A stretch of DNA of 64,000 bases, taken from WTGA01 sp965214055. GTDB lineage: Bacteria; Pseudomonadota; Gammaproteobacteria; Arenicellales; Poriferihabitantaceae. Positions 42,136-52,083 of this stretch are shown one piece after another (the stretch's first letter is position 1; the number at the start of each line of letters is the position of its first letter). Made by a program: the position numbers and the translations under genes. The notes under the pieces were generated by a model that saw only the letters and a list, made by a program, of their open reading frames with translations, was not told where the DNA came from and searched no databases. The stretch spans positions 2,604,001 to 2,668,000 of the forward strand of contig OZ243931.1 of assembly GCA_965214055.1 (NCBI GenBank). Reading direction: 5' to 3'.

Positions 42136-43557
42136 ATGCGCAGAAACCGAAAAGCAAAAATAGTGGCGACCCTGGGGCCATCCAGTTCAACCTCCGAAGT
42201 GATCGAGGAACTGTTTCATTCGGGAGTCGATGTCTTTCGTCTCAACTTCAGCCATGGCAGCCATGACGACCACTCGGAAAGGGTGGACATCATACGTCGT
42301 ATCGAACAGGAGACCGGACGGCCCATCGGTATTTTAATGGACATACAGGGTCCGAAATTGCGTCTCGGCCGGTTTGAAAATGGTCCGGTCACCCTGGCCA
42401 AAGGAGATCCATTCAGGCTGGACCTGGAGGCTGCACCCGGCAACCAGGACCGGGTGCAGTTGCCTCACCCGGAGATTTTCGAGGCACTTTCGATCGGCAG
42501 TGACCTGATGATCGATGATGGGCGGGTCCGGCTGCAGGTCACCGGGTGTGGGCAGGCCCATGCGGACACCCGGGTCATTGTCGGGGGGGACATCCGTGAC
42601 AGCAAGGGCGTCAACGTGCCGGGCGTGATCCTGCCGATCTCGGTGATCACGGAGAAAGACCGGGCGGATCTGGAGTATGGTCTGACGCTGGGCGTGGACT
42701 GGGTCGGCCAGTCGTTTGTGCAGCAGCCGGACGATGTGCGGGAACTGCGCCGCCTCGTCGGGGAAAACCTGAAAATACTGGTTAAGCTGGAAAAACCCTC
42801 TGCCTGGATGAAAATCGATGGCATTCTGGAGCTGTGTGACGGGATCATGGTGGCCAGGGGGGACCTGGGAGTGGAATTGCCACCCCAGAGAGTTCCGGTG
42901 GTGCAAAAGGAGATCATACGCCGCTGCCGGGATGCAGGTAAACCCGTGGTAATTGCGACGCACATGCTGGATTCCATGGTCAGTGCACCGGTGCCGACAA
43001 GAGCCGAGGCTTCGGATGTGGCCACGGCCATCTACGATGGAGTGGATGCCGTCATGCTTTCCGCGGAATCCGCCGCAGGAGAGTACCCGGTCCAGTCGGT
43101 GAAGATGATGGACAGCATCATCAGTGAGGTGGAAGGAGATCACGCGTACCGGGCGATTCTGGATGCGCAGAGACCCGACCCCCATTCGACCACGGCAGAT
43201 GCCATCTGCAATGGCCTGCAGCGCGTGACGAATATCCTGGAATCCGCGGCAACCGTAACCTATACGGCTTCTGGAAGTACCAGTTTGAGGGCGGCCCGGG
43301 AGCGTCCGCATGCACCGATTTTGAGTTTGACACCGTTTATTGAAACCGCGAGATACCTGACACTGGCCTGGGGGGTGTATGCGGTGACCGTGGATGTCGC
43401 CAGCGAAAATGCACGGGTCATGGATGTCATCAATGTTGCCAAGGACATCGCCGTGCAGGAAAAATTTGCCCGGCCCGGGCAGGCGGTGGTGATTGCGGCG
43501 GGGCTGCCTTTCGGGACATCCGGCGCCACCAACCTCCTTCATATCGCCCGGATCTGA
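42136..43557 (+). CDS. pyk: Pyruvate kinase
   Basis: 473 residues. Catalytic and binding motifs are intact: KIVATLGPSS at the N-terminus, VFRLNFSHGSHDDH, MDIQGPKLRLG, ILVKLEKPSAW and the signature GIMVARGDLGVELPPQRVP. The motif DAVMLSAESAAGEYPVQSV also belongs to the active-site region. The enzyme converts phosphoenolpyruvate and ADP to pyruvate and ATP. The C-terminal regulatory domain is present. It heads a plus-strand block with sucCD, formate dehydrogenase and fhs. The 94-bp gap to sucC holds a separate -10-like sequence. Confidence 0.95.
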   Translation: MRRNRKAKIVATLGPSSSTSEVIEELFHSGVDVFRLNFSHGSHDDHSERVDIIRRIEQETGRPIGILMDIQGPKLRLGRFENGPVTLAKGDPFRLDLEAAPGNQDRVQLPHPEIFEALSIGSDLMIDDGRVRLQVTGCGQAHADTRVIVGGDIRDSKGVNVPGVILPISVITEKDRADLEYGLTLGVDWVGQSFVQQPDDVRELRRLVGENLKILVKLEKPSAWMKIDGILELCDGIMVARGDLGVELPPQRVPVVQKEIIRRCRDAGKPVVIATHMLDSMVSAPVPTRAEASDVATAIYDGVDAVMLSAESAAGEYPVQSVKMMDSIISEVEGDHAYRAILDAQRPDPHSTTADAICNGLQRVTNILESAATVTYTASGSTSLRAARERPHAPILSLTPFIETARYLTLAWGVYAVTVDVASENARVMDVINVAKDIAVQEKFARPGQAVVIAAGLPFGTSGATNLLHIARI

Positions 43558-43614
43558 TTCTCGGACCGGGTACAATGTGTTCATTCGGGTGCATCCGTGA
43601 AACCTGAATTATTG

Positions 43615-43620
43615 TATAAT
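43615..43620 (+). promoter_or_regulatory. Candidate -10 element upstream of sucC
   Basis: A consensus TATAAT preceded by TG lies 31 bp upstream of the sucC ATG, resembling an extended -10. No clear -35 at 16-18 bp distance. Confidence 0.4.
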
Positions 43621-43651
43621 CCGGCCCCGGACTGGATCGGAACCAATTATT

Positions 43652-44821
43652 ATGAACATTCATGAGTATCAGGCAAAATCCCTTCTCGCTGAATTTGGAG
43701 TAGCGGTGCCCAGAGGTCACGTTGCCTTCAGCGTGGACGAGGCGGTGGAAGCGGCCGAAGAACTCGGTGGTCCGGTCTGGGTAGTCAAGGCCCAGATCCA
43801 TGCAGGGGGGCGGGGCAAGGGTGGTGGTGTCCGGGTGGTCAAATCCCTGGAAGAATTGAAGTCTGCGGCCGGGGACATTCTGGGTATGCAACTGGTGACC
43901 CACCAGACGGGTCCTGAAGGCAAGGAGGTCAAACGGCTGTACATCGAGGAAGGATGTGAGATCGCGAATGAAATGTATCTCGGGATGCTGGTGGACCGCG
44001 GATCCAGCCGGGTCACCCTCATCGCCTCCACCGAGGGAGGGATGGATATCGAGGAGGTGGCGGCGAATACCCCGGAAAAAATACTCAAGGTGATGATTGA
44101 TCCGGCCACCGGGCTGCAGCCCTTCCATGCCAGGAAGCTGGCTTTCGGCCTCGGACTTTCCGGGAACGAGGTCCGTTCCGCCGTCACGTTTCTGATGGGG
44201 ATGTACCGTGCGTTCAACCAGCTGGATGCCAGCCTTATGGAGATCAACCCCCTCGTATTGACCGGGGCCGGGGAGATGATTGCGCTGGATGCGAAAATGA
44301 ATTTTGACAGCAATGCGCTGTATCGCCAGCCAACCGTGCAGGCACTGCGGGACCGGGATGAAGAAGACCCGGCAGAAGTCGAAGCCAGTGAATATGATCT
44401 GAACTACATCAAGCTGGATGGCTCCATCGGGTGCATGGTGAACGGGGCCGGGCTGGCCATGGCAACCATGGATATTATCCAGTTGTGCGGCAGTTCGCCG
44501 GCCAATTTCCTGGATGTGGGGGGCGGGGCCACCACGGAGCGGGTCACCATCGCATTCAAGATCATCCTGTCGGACCCCAATGTAAAGGGGATACTGGTGA
44601 ATATATTTGGCGGGATCATGCGTTGCGATGTGATCGCCGAAGGGATTGTTGCAGCGGCCCGGGAAGTGAAGCTGGATGTTCCACTGGTGGTTCGGCTGGA
44701 GGGCACCAACGTGGGCAGGGGGAAACAGATCCTTGCGGATTCCGGGTTGCCGATTGTTTCGGCAGATGATTTGGGCGATGCCGCCCGCAAAGTGGTTCAG
44801 GCAGTCTCGGAGGCAGGATAA
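43652..44821 (+). CDS. sucC: Succinyl-CoA synthetase (ADP-forming) beta subunit
   Basis: 389 residues. It starts MNIHEYQAKSLLAEFG, with ATP-grasp elements VKAQIHAGGRGKGGGVRVV, EINPLVLTGAGEMIALDAKM and DVGGGATTERVTIAF. The substrate loop is NIFGGIMRCDVIAEGI, which matches SucC; malate-CoA ligases (MtkA) carry an FAGINRCD-type loop instead, so succinate is the likely substrate. The enzyme forms succinate and ATP from succinyl-CoA in the TCA cycle. Its stop overlaps the sucD start (TAATG), giving a tight operon. Confidence 0.93.
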   Translation: MNIHEYQAKSLLAEFGVAVPRGHVAFSVDEAVEAAEELGGPVWVVKAQIHAGGRGKGGGVRVVKSLEELKSAAGDILGMQLVTHQTGPEGKEVKRLYIEEGCEIANEMYLGMLVDRGSSRVTLIASTEGGMDIEEVAANTPEKILKVMIDPATGLQPFHARKLAFGLGLSGNEVRSAVTFLMGMYRAFNQLDASLMEINPLVLTGAGEMIALDAKMNFDSNALYRQPTVQALRDRDEEDPAEVEASEYDLNYIKLDGSIGCMVNGAGLAMATMDIIQLCGSSPANFLDVGGGATTERVTIAFKIILSDPNVKGILVNIFGGIMRCDVIAEGIVAAAREVKLDVPLVVRLEGTNVGRGKQILADSGLPIVSADDLGDAARKVVQAVSEAG

Positions 44822-45693
44822 TGGCAATTTTGGTGGACAAGAATACAACCGTGATCTGTCAGGGTTTTACCGGTTCCCAGGCGACATTCCACAGCGAACA
44901 GGCAATCGAATACGGTACAAAAATGGCCGGCGGTGTGACCCCCGGCAAGGGAGGCCAGGTGCACCTGGGCCTGCCGGTGTTCAATACGGTGGACGAGGCG
45001 GTGACCCGGACCGGGGCGAACGCGTCCGTGATTTATGTGCCCCCGGCGTTCGCCGGGGATGCGATCCTGGAAGCCATTGACGCCCGGATCCCGCTGGTGG
45101 TCTGTATCACCGAGGGTGTGCCGGTACTGGACATGATCCGGGTAAAACGGGCATTGGAAAAATCTCCGACCCGATTGGTCGGCCCGAACTGCCCAGGGGT
45201 CATTACACCGGATGAATGCAAGATCGGCATCATGCCCGGGCACATTCACCGCAAGGGCAGTGTGGGCATCATCTCCCGGTCCGGAACCCTCACGTATGAA
45301 GCGGTTGCCCAGACTACTGCAGAAGGGTTGGGACAGACATCCTGTATTGGTATCGGTGGCGACCCCGTGAATGGCACGAATTTTATTGATTGTCTGGAAT
45401 TGTTTCTGGCAGACCCGGAAACGGAGTCCCTGATCATGATCGGTGAAATTGGCGGGACGGCGGAAGAAGAAGCGGCGGATTTTATCCGGCAGAGCAACAC
45501 CAAAAAGCCCATCTGCGGATTCATTGCCGGGGTGACCGCCCCCCCCGGGCGGAGAATGGGTCATGCCGGTGCCATCATCGCAGGAGGAAAGGGTGGGGCA
45601 GGGGATAAAATTGAAGCGCTCAAGAGTGCGGGGGTTACGGTAGCGGATTCCCCCGCAACCCTGGGCCGTACCCTTAAATCGATGATTGGCTGA
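44821..45693 (+). CDS. sucD: Succinyl-CoA synthetase alpha subunit
   Basis: 290 residues. The CoA-binding N-terminus is present (TTVICQGFTGSQATFHSEQA, GGVTPGKGGQVHLGLPVF). So are PNCPGVITPDECKIGIMPGH, the SRSGTLTYEAV loop and the phospho-histidine motif RRMGHAGAIIAGGKGGAGDK. His in GHAGA is the residue transiently phosphorylated during catalysis. It pairs with SucC; overlap by one nucleotide ensures stoichiometric translation. Followed after 96 bp by the formate dehydrogenase genes. Confidence 0.94.
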   Translation: MAILVDKNTTVICQGFTGSQATFHSEQAIEYGTKMAGGVTPGKGGQVHLGLPVFNTVDEAVTRTGANASVIYVPPAFAGDAILEAIDARIPLVVCITEGVPVLDMIRVKRALEKSPTRLVGPNCPGVITPDECKIGIMPGHIHRKGSVGIISRSGTLTYEAVAQTTAEGLGQTSCIGIGGDPVNGTNFIDCLELFLADPETESLIMIGEIGGTAEEEAADFIRQSNTKKPICGFIAGVTAPPGRRMGHAGAIIAGGKGGAGDKIEALKSAGVTVADSPATLGRTLKSMIG

Positions 45694-45789
45694 CAGACCC
45701 ACTGGTTTACCATCGCGGAGCCATCAAAGAAGTGTGTGATCGCGTATTTGCCGGTTGAAAAACAAATGTAGAGCGAAAATATAGAGTCT

Positions 45790-47490
45790 ATGAGCACCGA
45801 CACCCATGCAGTCATGAAAAGGGGGCACCCGGGCAGGGGAAAGAAAAAGGCCAGTGCATCCACCAAGGGGAGACAGGTTGTCCCTTCCGCCCGGGATGAA
45901 GTGCAGAACCTGTTGGGCGGGGGTCCGTACAGGCGGGATATGCTGATCGAATACCTCCATCTGATCCAGGATGAATACGGTCACCTGTCCAGCGCGCATA
46001 TCGCCGCGTTGGCGGATGTACTGAAACTGGCACAAACCGAGGTGTATGAGGCGGCCACCTTTTATGCGCATTTTGATGTGGTGAAAGAAGGGGAAACTCC
46101 GCCCCCTGCGGTCACCGTCCGGGTCTGCGACAGTATCGCCTGCCAGTTGGCCGGGGCCGAAACCCTGTTGTCGGCGCTCACCGGCGAGGGGTTGCCCGAT
46201 GTGCGTATTGTCCGGGCCCCCTGCATGGGGCGATGCGAAACCGCGCCGGTGGCGGAAGTCGGTCACCACCATCTTGTCAGCACCAGTCCCGAAGCCGTGC
46301 TCCAGGCCATTGAACGGGAAGATTTCCATGCTCCCCTCCCCGATTACATTGACCTGGAAGCGTACCGGAAAGAGGGCGGATATCAACTGTTGAATGCCTG
46401 CCTGGCCGGGGAGTTCACCCCCGAAGAAATCATCGGCAAGCTGGACCGGTCTGAACTGAAGGGACTGGGCGGGGCCGGATTTCCCACGGGCAGAAAATGG
46501 AATATCGTTCGCAGTTATGAGGGCCCGCGCCTGCTGGCCGTCAACGCCGACGAGGGAGAGCCCGGCACGTTCAAGGACCGGTTTTATCTGGAGTCTGACC
46601 CCCATCGTTTCATTGAGGGCATGCTCATCGGTGCCTGGGCGGTGGGCACACAGGCCAGCTATATTTATGTGCGGGATGAATATCCTGCCATCATTTCCCT
46701 GCTAAAGACCGAAATCGGCAAAGTCGAGGAAGCGGGCCTGGCCGACCATGTCAGGATTGAAATACGCCGGGGCGCCGGAGCATATATCTGTGGCGAGGAA
46801 TCCGCCATGATTGAATCCATTGAAGGCAAACGGGGTCTGCCCCGAAACCGTCCCCCCTATGTTGCCGAGGTGGGGCTGTTTGGTTGCCCAACCCTGGAAA
46901 ACAATGTGGAAACCCTCTTCTGGGTCCGGGATATTGTTGAAAAGGGACCGGAGTGGTTTGCCGGAGCCGGGATCAACGGTTCCAGGGGCTGGCGCAGTTT
47001 TTCGGTCTCGGGCCGGGTTAACCACCCCGGGGTCAAGCTGGCCCCGGCCGGCATCACCATCCGTCAGCTGATTGAGGACTACTGCGGCGGCATGCACAAA
47101 GGACATGTTTTCAAGGGATATTTGCCCGGTGGGGCATCCGGGGGGATTTTGCCGGCATCCCTGGGAGACGTTCCCATGGATTTCGGGACGCTTCAGGCGC
47201 ATGGCTGTTTTATCGGATCCGCGGCAGTGGTGGTCTTCAGCGATGCGGACAACATGAAAGACGCGGCACTGAACCTGATGCGGTTTTTCCAGGATGAAAG
47301 CTGCGGCCAGTGCACGCCGTGCCGGGTCGGCACCGAAAAGGCGGTGAAAATCATGGAACAGCCGAAATGGGATGAAGGCCTGCTCAGGGACCTGAGCACG
47401 GTGATGACGGATGCCTCGATTTGCGGACTGGGGCAGGCCGCGGGCAACCCCATTAACTGTGTACTGAAATATTTTCCGGAGGACCTGTGA
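45790..47490 (+). CDS. fdsB: NAD-dependent formate dehydrogenase, fused diaphorase (NuoEF-like) subunit
   Basis: 566 residues fusing two modules. Residues about 40-170 are a NuoE/FdsG-like [2Fe-2S] domain (CDSIACQLAG and APCMGRCETAP give the four cysteines). Residues about 195-560 are NuoF/FdsB-like: GLGGAGFPTGRKW (FMN/NADH site), NADEGEPGTFKDR, RRGAGAYICGEESAMIESIE and the 4Fe-4S motif ESCGQCTPCRVGTEK. It transfers electrons from the catalytic subunit to NAD+. The fused arrangement resembles Fdh1B of Methylobacterium rather than the separate FdsG and FdsB of Cupriavidus. It overlaps the next gene (TGATG). Confidence 0.92.
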   Translation: MSTDTHAVMKRGHPGRGKKKASASTKGRQVVPSARDEVQNLLGGGPYRRDMLIEYLHLIQDEYGHLSSAHIAALADVLKLAQTEVYEAATFYAHFDVVKEGETPPPAVTVRVCDSIACQLAGAETLLSALTGEGLPDVRIVRAPCMGRCETAPVAEVGHHHLVSTSPEAVLQAIEREDFHAPLPDYIDLEAYRKEGGYQLLNACLAGEFTPEEIIGKLDRSELKGLGGAGFPTGRKWNIVRSYEGPRLLAVNADEGEPGTFKDRFYLESDPHRFIEGMLIGAWAVGTQASYIYVRDEYPAIISLLKTEIGKVEEAGLADHVRIEIRRGAGAYICGEESAMIESIEGKRGLPRNRPPYVAEVGLFGCPTLENNVETLFWVRDIVEKGPEWFAGAGINGSRGWRSFSVSGRVNHPGVKLAPAGITIRQLIEDYCGGMHKGHVFKGYLPGGASGGILPASLGDVPMDFGTLQAHGCFIGSAAVVVFSDADNMKDAALNLMRFFQDESCGQCTPCRVGTEKAVKIMEQPKWDEGLLRDLSTVMTDASICGLGQAAGNPINCVLKYFPEDL

Positions 47491-50237
47491 TGTCGGACGA
47501 GATCAATTTTATCCTGAACGGGGAATCGGTCCAGGCAGCCCCGGGAGAAACCCTGTGGCAGGTTGCCAGACGCCGGGGCGTCGAGATTCCCCATTTATGC
47601 TACACCCCCCAGCTCGACTACCGGCCGGACGGGAATTGCCGGGCCTGCATGGTGGAGATCGAGGGAGAACGCGTGCTCGCGGCTTCCTGCCTGAGAACCC
47701 CCGCCGAAGGCATGGTCGTCAGGACCGACACGGCCAAGGCCGTGACCGCACAGAAGCTGGTGATGGAGCTTCTGGTGGCGGACCAGCCGGACCGGAAAGT
47801 CGCCCATGACCGGAATTCCCACCTGTGGGAATGGGCGGACCGGTTGAATGTGCACGACAGCCGTTTCCCCCAAAGACCTCCCCCTATTGCCGATGCCAGC
47901 CATCCGGCAATGCATGTGGCACTGGATGCCTGTATCCAGTGCAATCTTTGTGTGCGTGCCTGCCGGGAAGTTCAGGTCAACGATGTCATTGGCATGGCGT
48001 ACCGGGGACATGGCGCACAGATCGTCTTTGACCAGGATGACCCCATGGGCAGCAGTACCTGTGTGGCGTGTGGAGAGTGTGTTCAGGCCTGCCCCACCGG
48101 TGCCCTGATGGAAGCGACCCGGGTGGACGCAAACGGGGTCGGGAAAAGTGATGAGCTGGAAGAAACCCACAGTGTCTGCCCCTATTGCGGCGTGGGGTGC
48201 CAGATCACCTACCAGGTCAGCGGGAATGAAATCGTGGCGGTACAGGGCCGGGAGGGCCCGGCCAACCGGAACCGGTTGTGCGTGAAAGGCCGATTCGGTT
48301 TTGATTATGTCAGGCATCCCCACCGGTTGACGGTCCCCCTGATCCGCAAAGACCCTTCCACAAAGACCGGGACAGCGGACCTGGACCCCGCCAATCCCTG
48401 GACCCACTTTCGGGAAGCAAGCTGGGAGGAAGCTCTGGAACATGCCGCCAGCGGTCTGCGAACCATTCGCAAGGAACGGGGCAGCCAGGCGCTGGCGGGA
48501 TTCGGTTCTGCCAAGTGTTCCAACGAAGAAGCCTATATTTTCCAGAAACTGGTGCGCACCGGATTTGGCACCAACAATGTGGATCACTGCACCCGGTTAT
48601 GTCATGCCTCCTCCGTCGCTGCCCTGCTTGAAGGGATTGGGTCCGGGGCCGTGTCGGCGCCGTTCAATGCCGTGGAGGATTCGGATTGTGTGCTGGTCAT
48701 TGGTGCAAACCCCGTGAGCAACCATCCCGTTGCCGCCACTTTTTTCAAACAGGCGGCAAAAAACGGAACACTGATTGTCATGGATCCCAGGGGGACCTCG
48801 CTCAAACGGCATGCGACCCATATGCTGCAATTCAAGCCGGGTACCGATGTTGCCATGCTCAACGGTATCCTGCATACCATTATTGAAGAATCCCTTTACG
48901 ACCGGGAGTACGTGGAAAAACATACGGAAGGGTTTGAAAACCTGAAGAAGCATCTCCAGGATTTCTCTCCTGAAAAAATGTCCCGGGTCTGCGGAATTGA
49001 TGCCGACACCCTGAAAACGGTGGCCCGGACGTTCGCGAAAGCCCGGGCTTCCATCATTTTCTGGGGAATGGGAATCTCCCAGCATGTTCATGGCACGGAC
49101 AATGCCCGATGTCTGATTGCGCTGTCATTGATCACCGGTCAGGTGGGGCGGCCGGGTACGGGGCTGCATCCATTGCGTGGCCAGAATAATGTGCAGGGTG
49201 CGTCCGACGCCGGGCTGATTCCGATGATGCTTCCGGATTATCAGCTGGTGGAAAATGCCGATCTGCGTTCCCGGTTCGAGGATGCCTGGGGCACGTCCCT
49301 GGATCCGAAACGGGGGTTGACCGTGGTGGAGATCATGGATGCGGTCCATCGCGATGAAATTACCGGGATGTATGTCATGGGTGAAAATCCTGCGATGTCC
49401 GACCCGGATGTGCAGCATGCCCGGGACGCCCTGGCCAAACTGGAGCACCTGGTGGTGCAGGATCTGTTCCTCACCGAGACCGCGTTTTATGCGGATGTGG
49501 TGTTGCCGGCCTCCGCCTGGCCGGAAAAAGACGGGACGGTTACCAATACCAACCGGCAGGTTCAAATGGGCCGAAAAGCCCTGGAGTTGCCCGGAGATGC
49601 CCGTCCTGACTGGTGGATCACCCAGGAAATCGCCCGGCGTATGGGCCTGGACTGGCACTACCGCCACCCGGGAGATATCTATACGGAAATGGCTGGGGTA
49701 ATGCCTTCTTTGGACAACATCTCCTGGGACCGGCTGGTGGAGGAAAGTGCGGTGACGTACCCGTGCGATGCCGGAGATGTTCCCGGCAATGACATCGTAT
49801 TTGGCAATGGTTTTCCGACACCAAGCGGACGGGGGAAACTGGTGCCTGCGGACCTGGTCCCGCCGGATGAGTTGCCGAGCAAGGAATACCCCATGATTCT
49901 GTCCACCGGCCGGCAGCTTGAGCACTGGCATACGGGTGCGATGACGCGACGGGCCAGCGTGCTGGATGAGATCGAGCCCGAGGCAGTGGCTTCGTTGTCC
50001 CCCCTGGCACTGGAGAAGCTGAATGTCAATCCCGGGGGGCGGATCACCGTTTCAACCCGGCGGGGAGCCATCGAACTGGTTGCCAGGGTGGACCCTGCGG
50101 TGCCGGATGACATGATATTTATCCCGTTTTGCTATGCCGAAGCGGCCGCCAACACGCTGACAAATCCGGCATTGGATCCCGTTGGCAAGATTCCGGAATT
50201 CAAGTTTTGTGCGGCAAGGGTCGACGCATCGATCTGA
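47490..50237 (+). CDS. fdsA: NAD-dependent formate dehydrogenase, catalytic (Mo/W) subunit
   Basis: 915 residues from ATG 47490, with GGAGGA at 47478-47483. A 2Fe-2S ferredoxin-like N-terminus (CYTPQLDYRPDGNCRACMVE) is followed by a two-cluster 4Fe-4S region (CIQCNLCVRACREVQ, CVACGECVQACPTGAL). The molybdopterin domain begins CPYCGVGCQI. The metal-ligand Cys lies in VDHCTRLCHASSV, where formate dehydrogenases have Cys or selenocysteine next to His. A C-terminal MGD-binding domain includes STGRQLEHWHTGAMTRR. It oxidises formate to CO2. The FdsC/FdsD-like accessory genes common in such operons are not adjacent. Molybdenum versus tungsten cannot be decided. Confidence 0.93.
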   Translation: MSDEINFILNGESVQAAPGETLWQVARRRGVEIPHLCYTPQLDYRPDGNCRACMVEIEGERVLAASCLRTPAEGMVVRTDTAKAVTAQKLVMELLVADQPDRKVAHDRNSHLWEWADRLNVHDSRFPQRPPPIADASHPAMHVALDACIQCNLCVRACREVQVNDVIGMAYRGHGAQIVFDQDDPMGSSTCVACGECVQACPTGALMEATRVDANGVGKSDELEETHSVCPYCGVGCQITYQVSGNEIVAVQGREGPANRNRLCVKGRFGFDYVRHPHRLTVPLIRKDPSTKTGTADLDPANPWTHFREASWEEALEHAASGLRTIRKERGSQALAGFGSAKCSNEEAYIFQKLVRTGFGTNNVDHCTRLCHASSVAALLEGIGSGAVSAPFNAVEDSDCVLVIGANPVSNHPVAATFFKQAAKNGTLIVMDPRGTSLKRHATHMLQFKPGTDVAMLNGILHTIIEESLYDREYVEKHTEGFENLKKHLQDFSPEKMSRVCGIDADTLKTVARTFAKARASIIFWGMGISQHVHGTDNARCLIALSLITGQVGRPGTGLHPLRGQNNVQGASDAGLIPMMLPDYQLVENADLRSRFEDAWGTSLDPKRGLTVVEIMDAVHRDEITGMYVMGENPAMSDPDVQHARDALAKLEHLVVQDLFLTETAFYADVVLPASAWPEKDGTVTNTNRQVQMGRKALELPGDARPDWWITQEIARRMGLDWHYRHPGDIYTEMAGVMPSLDNISWDRLVEESAVTYPCDAGDVPGNDIVFGNGFPTPSGRGKLVPADLVPPDELPSKEYPMILSTGRQLEHWHTGAMTRRASVLDEIEPEAVASLSPLALEKLNVNPGGRITVSTRRGAIELVARVDPAVPDDMIFIPFCYAEAAANTLTNPALDPVGKIPEFKFCAARVDASI

Positions 50238-50315
50238 TTTTCCCCGAAACAGCGCCCGGAGAATGTATCCAATATTCTTCCTTGATTTATCCCTAAATAC
50301 AACGATTTGAGAACC

Positions 50316-51983
50316 ATGAGTGACATAGAAATTGCACGGGCAGCGTCCATGAAGCCCATAACCGAAATTGCCGACAGGCTGGGAATTCCCGATTCTGCCC
50401 TGGTGCCGTACGGACATACCAAGGCAAAGGTGGGCCTGGATTTCATTGATTCATTGCAGGACCGGCCCGACGGCAAGCTGATACTGGTCACGGCGATTAC
50501 CCCGACACCCGCTGGAGAAGGAAAAACAACCACCTCGGTGGGGTTGGTTGATGGAATGAACCGGATCGGCAAAAACACCATGGTGTGTCTTCGGGAACCT
50601 TCCCTGGGTCCCTGTTTTGGCATGAAAGGAGGCGCGGCGGGAGGAGGCTATGCCCAAGTGGTTCCCATGGAAGATATCAATCTTCATTTCACGGGTGATT
50701 TCCATGCGATTACGTCTGCACACAGCCTGTTGTCGGCGCTGATCGACAACCATATCTACTGGGGCAACCAGGCCGGACTGGATACGCGTCGGATTGGCTG
50801 GCGGCGGGTAGTGGACATGAATGACCGTGCATTGCGCCAGATTACCAATTCACTGGGAGGGGTGGCCAACGGCTATCCCCGTGAAGATGGTTTTGATATC
50901 ACGGTGGCATCGGAGGTGATGGCTATTTTCTGTCTTTCCAGGAATGCCAGGGACCTGGAGGAAAGACTGGGAAAGATGGTTATTGGCTACACCCGGGACA
51001 GAGAGCCTGTTCGGGCCGAAGCCGTGATGGGGCCCGGACCCATGACGGTGTTGCTCAAGGATGCCATTGCACCGAACCTGGTGCAGACCCTGGAAAACAA
51101 CCCCGCCTTCGTGCATGGCGGTCCTTTTGCGAATATTGCCCATGGCTGCAACTCTGTGATTGCAACCCGGGCTGCGATGAAGCTGTCGGACTACACCATC
51201 ACAGAAGCAGGATTTGGAGCCGACCTTGGGGCGGAAAAGTTCTTTGACATCAAATGTCGGCAGGCCGGTTTGTCACCGGATGCGGTGGTGCTGGTTGCCA
51301 CCATCCGGGCATTGAAGATGCACGGCGGAGTCGGCAGGGACGACCTGGGGGCTGAAAATGTTCAGGCTGTCCGGGCCGGTTGTGTGAACCTGGCCCGGCA
51401 TATTGAGAATATTCGCTCATTCGGGTTGCCCGTCGTGGTGGCCATTAACCAGTTCAGTGCAGACACGGCGGCGGAGCGGGCTGCAGTGCGGGAATTGTGC
51501 GGGGCCCAGGGGGTGAAAGCGGTGGATGCCAATCATTGGGCCGAAGGCGGGAAGGGAACCACCGAACTGGCCCAGGCGGTGGCGGACATGGCGGACAGTG
51601 GTACCGCAGACTTCACGACCACCTATCCGGATGAAATGCCGTTGTGGGAGAAGATCGAGGCCGTTGCGACGAAGATTTACCGGGCAGATGGGATCAGTGC
51701 GGACCAGAAGACCCGAAACCAGATTGCGGACCTGCAGAACGGCGGGTTCGGACACCTGCCCATTTGCATTGCCAAGACCCAGTACAGTTTTTCCACGGAC
51801 CCCAATCGCAAGGGTGCGCCAACCGGTTATACACTGGGAATCCGGGAAGTCAGACTGTCCGCGGGAGCGGGATTTGTCGTCGTGGTTTGCGGGGATATCA
51901 TGACCATGCCAGGTCTTCCCAGGGTGCCCGCGGCCAACCGGATCCGGATTAACGAGGCCGGTGAAGTGGAAGGGTTGTTTTAG
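50316..51983 (+). CDS. fhs: Formate-tetrahydrofolate ligase
   Basis: 555 residues from ATG 50316. Motifs typical of the family: ITPTPAGEGKTTTSVGLVDG (P-loop), REPSLGPCFGMKGGAAGGGY, NLHFTGDFHAITSAHSLLSA, TEAGFGADLGAEKFFDIKCR and CIAKTQYSFSTDP. The enzyme makes 10-formyl-THF from formate, THF and ATP. Placed 78 bp after formate dehydrogenase, it gives the cell two fates for formate: oxidation to CO2 or entry into folate-linked C1 metabolism (serine, purines). A likely intrinsic terminator follows. Confidence 0.94.
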   Translation: MSDIEIARAASMKPITEIADRLGIPDSALVPYGHTKAKVGLDFIDSLQDRPDGKLILVTAITPTPAGEGKTTTSVGLVDGMNRIGKNTMVCLREPSLGPCFGMKGGAAGGGYAQVVPMEDINLHFTGDFHAITSAHSLLSALIDNHIYWGNQAGLDTRRIGWRRVVDMNDRALRQITNSLGGVANGYPREDGFDITVASEVMAIFCLSRNARDLEERLGKMVIGYTRDREPVRAEAVMGPGPMTVLLKDAIAPNLVQTLENNPAFVHGGPFANIAHGCNSVIATRAAMKLSDYTITEAGFGADLGAEKFFDIKCRQAGLSPDAVVLVATIRALKMHGGVGRDDLGAENVQAVRAGCVNLARHIENIRSFGLPVVVAINQFSADTAAERAAVRELCGAQGVKAVDANHWAEGGKGTTELAQAVADMADSGTADFTTTYPDEMPLWEKIEAVATKIYRADGISADQKTRNQIADLQNGGFGHLPICIAKTQYSFSTDPNRKGAPTGYTLGIREVRLSAGAGFVVVVCGDIMTMPGLPRVPAANRIRINEAGEVEGLF

Positions 51984-51984
51984 G

Positions 51985-52015
51985 ACCCGGCACACGCCAG
52001 GAAACCGGGGTTTTT
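51985..52015 (+). terminator. Putative intrinsic terminator after fhs
   Basis: CCCGG (51986-51990) can pair with CCGGG (52005-52009) across a 14-nt loop, followed by G and TTTTT (52011-52015). The stem is short (5 bp), so strength is uncertain, but it is correctly placed right after the fhs stop. Confidence 0.5.
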
Positions 52016-52083
52016 CTTCTCAAATGACAACAGAAAACATCCCTGCTAAAATGTATCGGAATTCCACACTGTAGGAGAGTCGG

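Noticed and set aside
43652..45693. Malate-CoA ligase (mtkAB) of the serine cycle instead of sucCD
   Set aside because: The SucC substrate loop GGIMRCD and the SucD motif RRMGHAGAIIAGGKG match succinyl-CoA synthetase rather than MtkA/MtkB.
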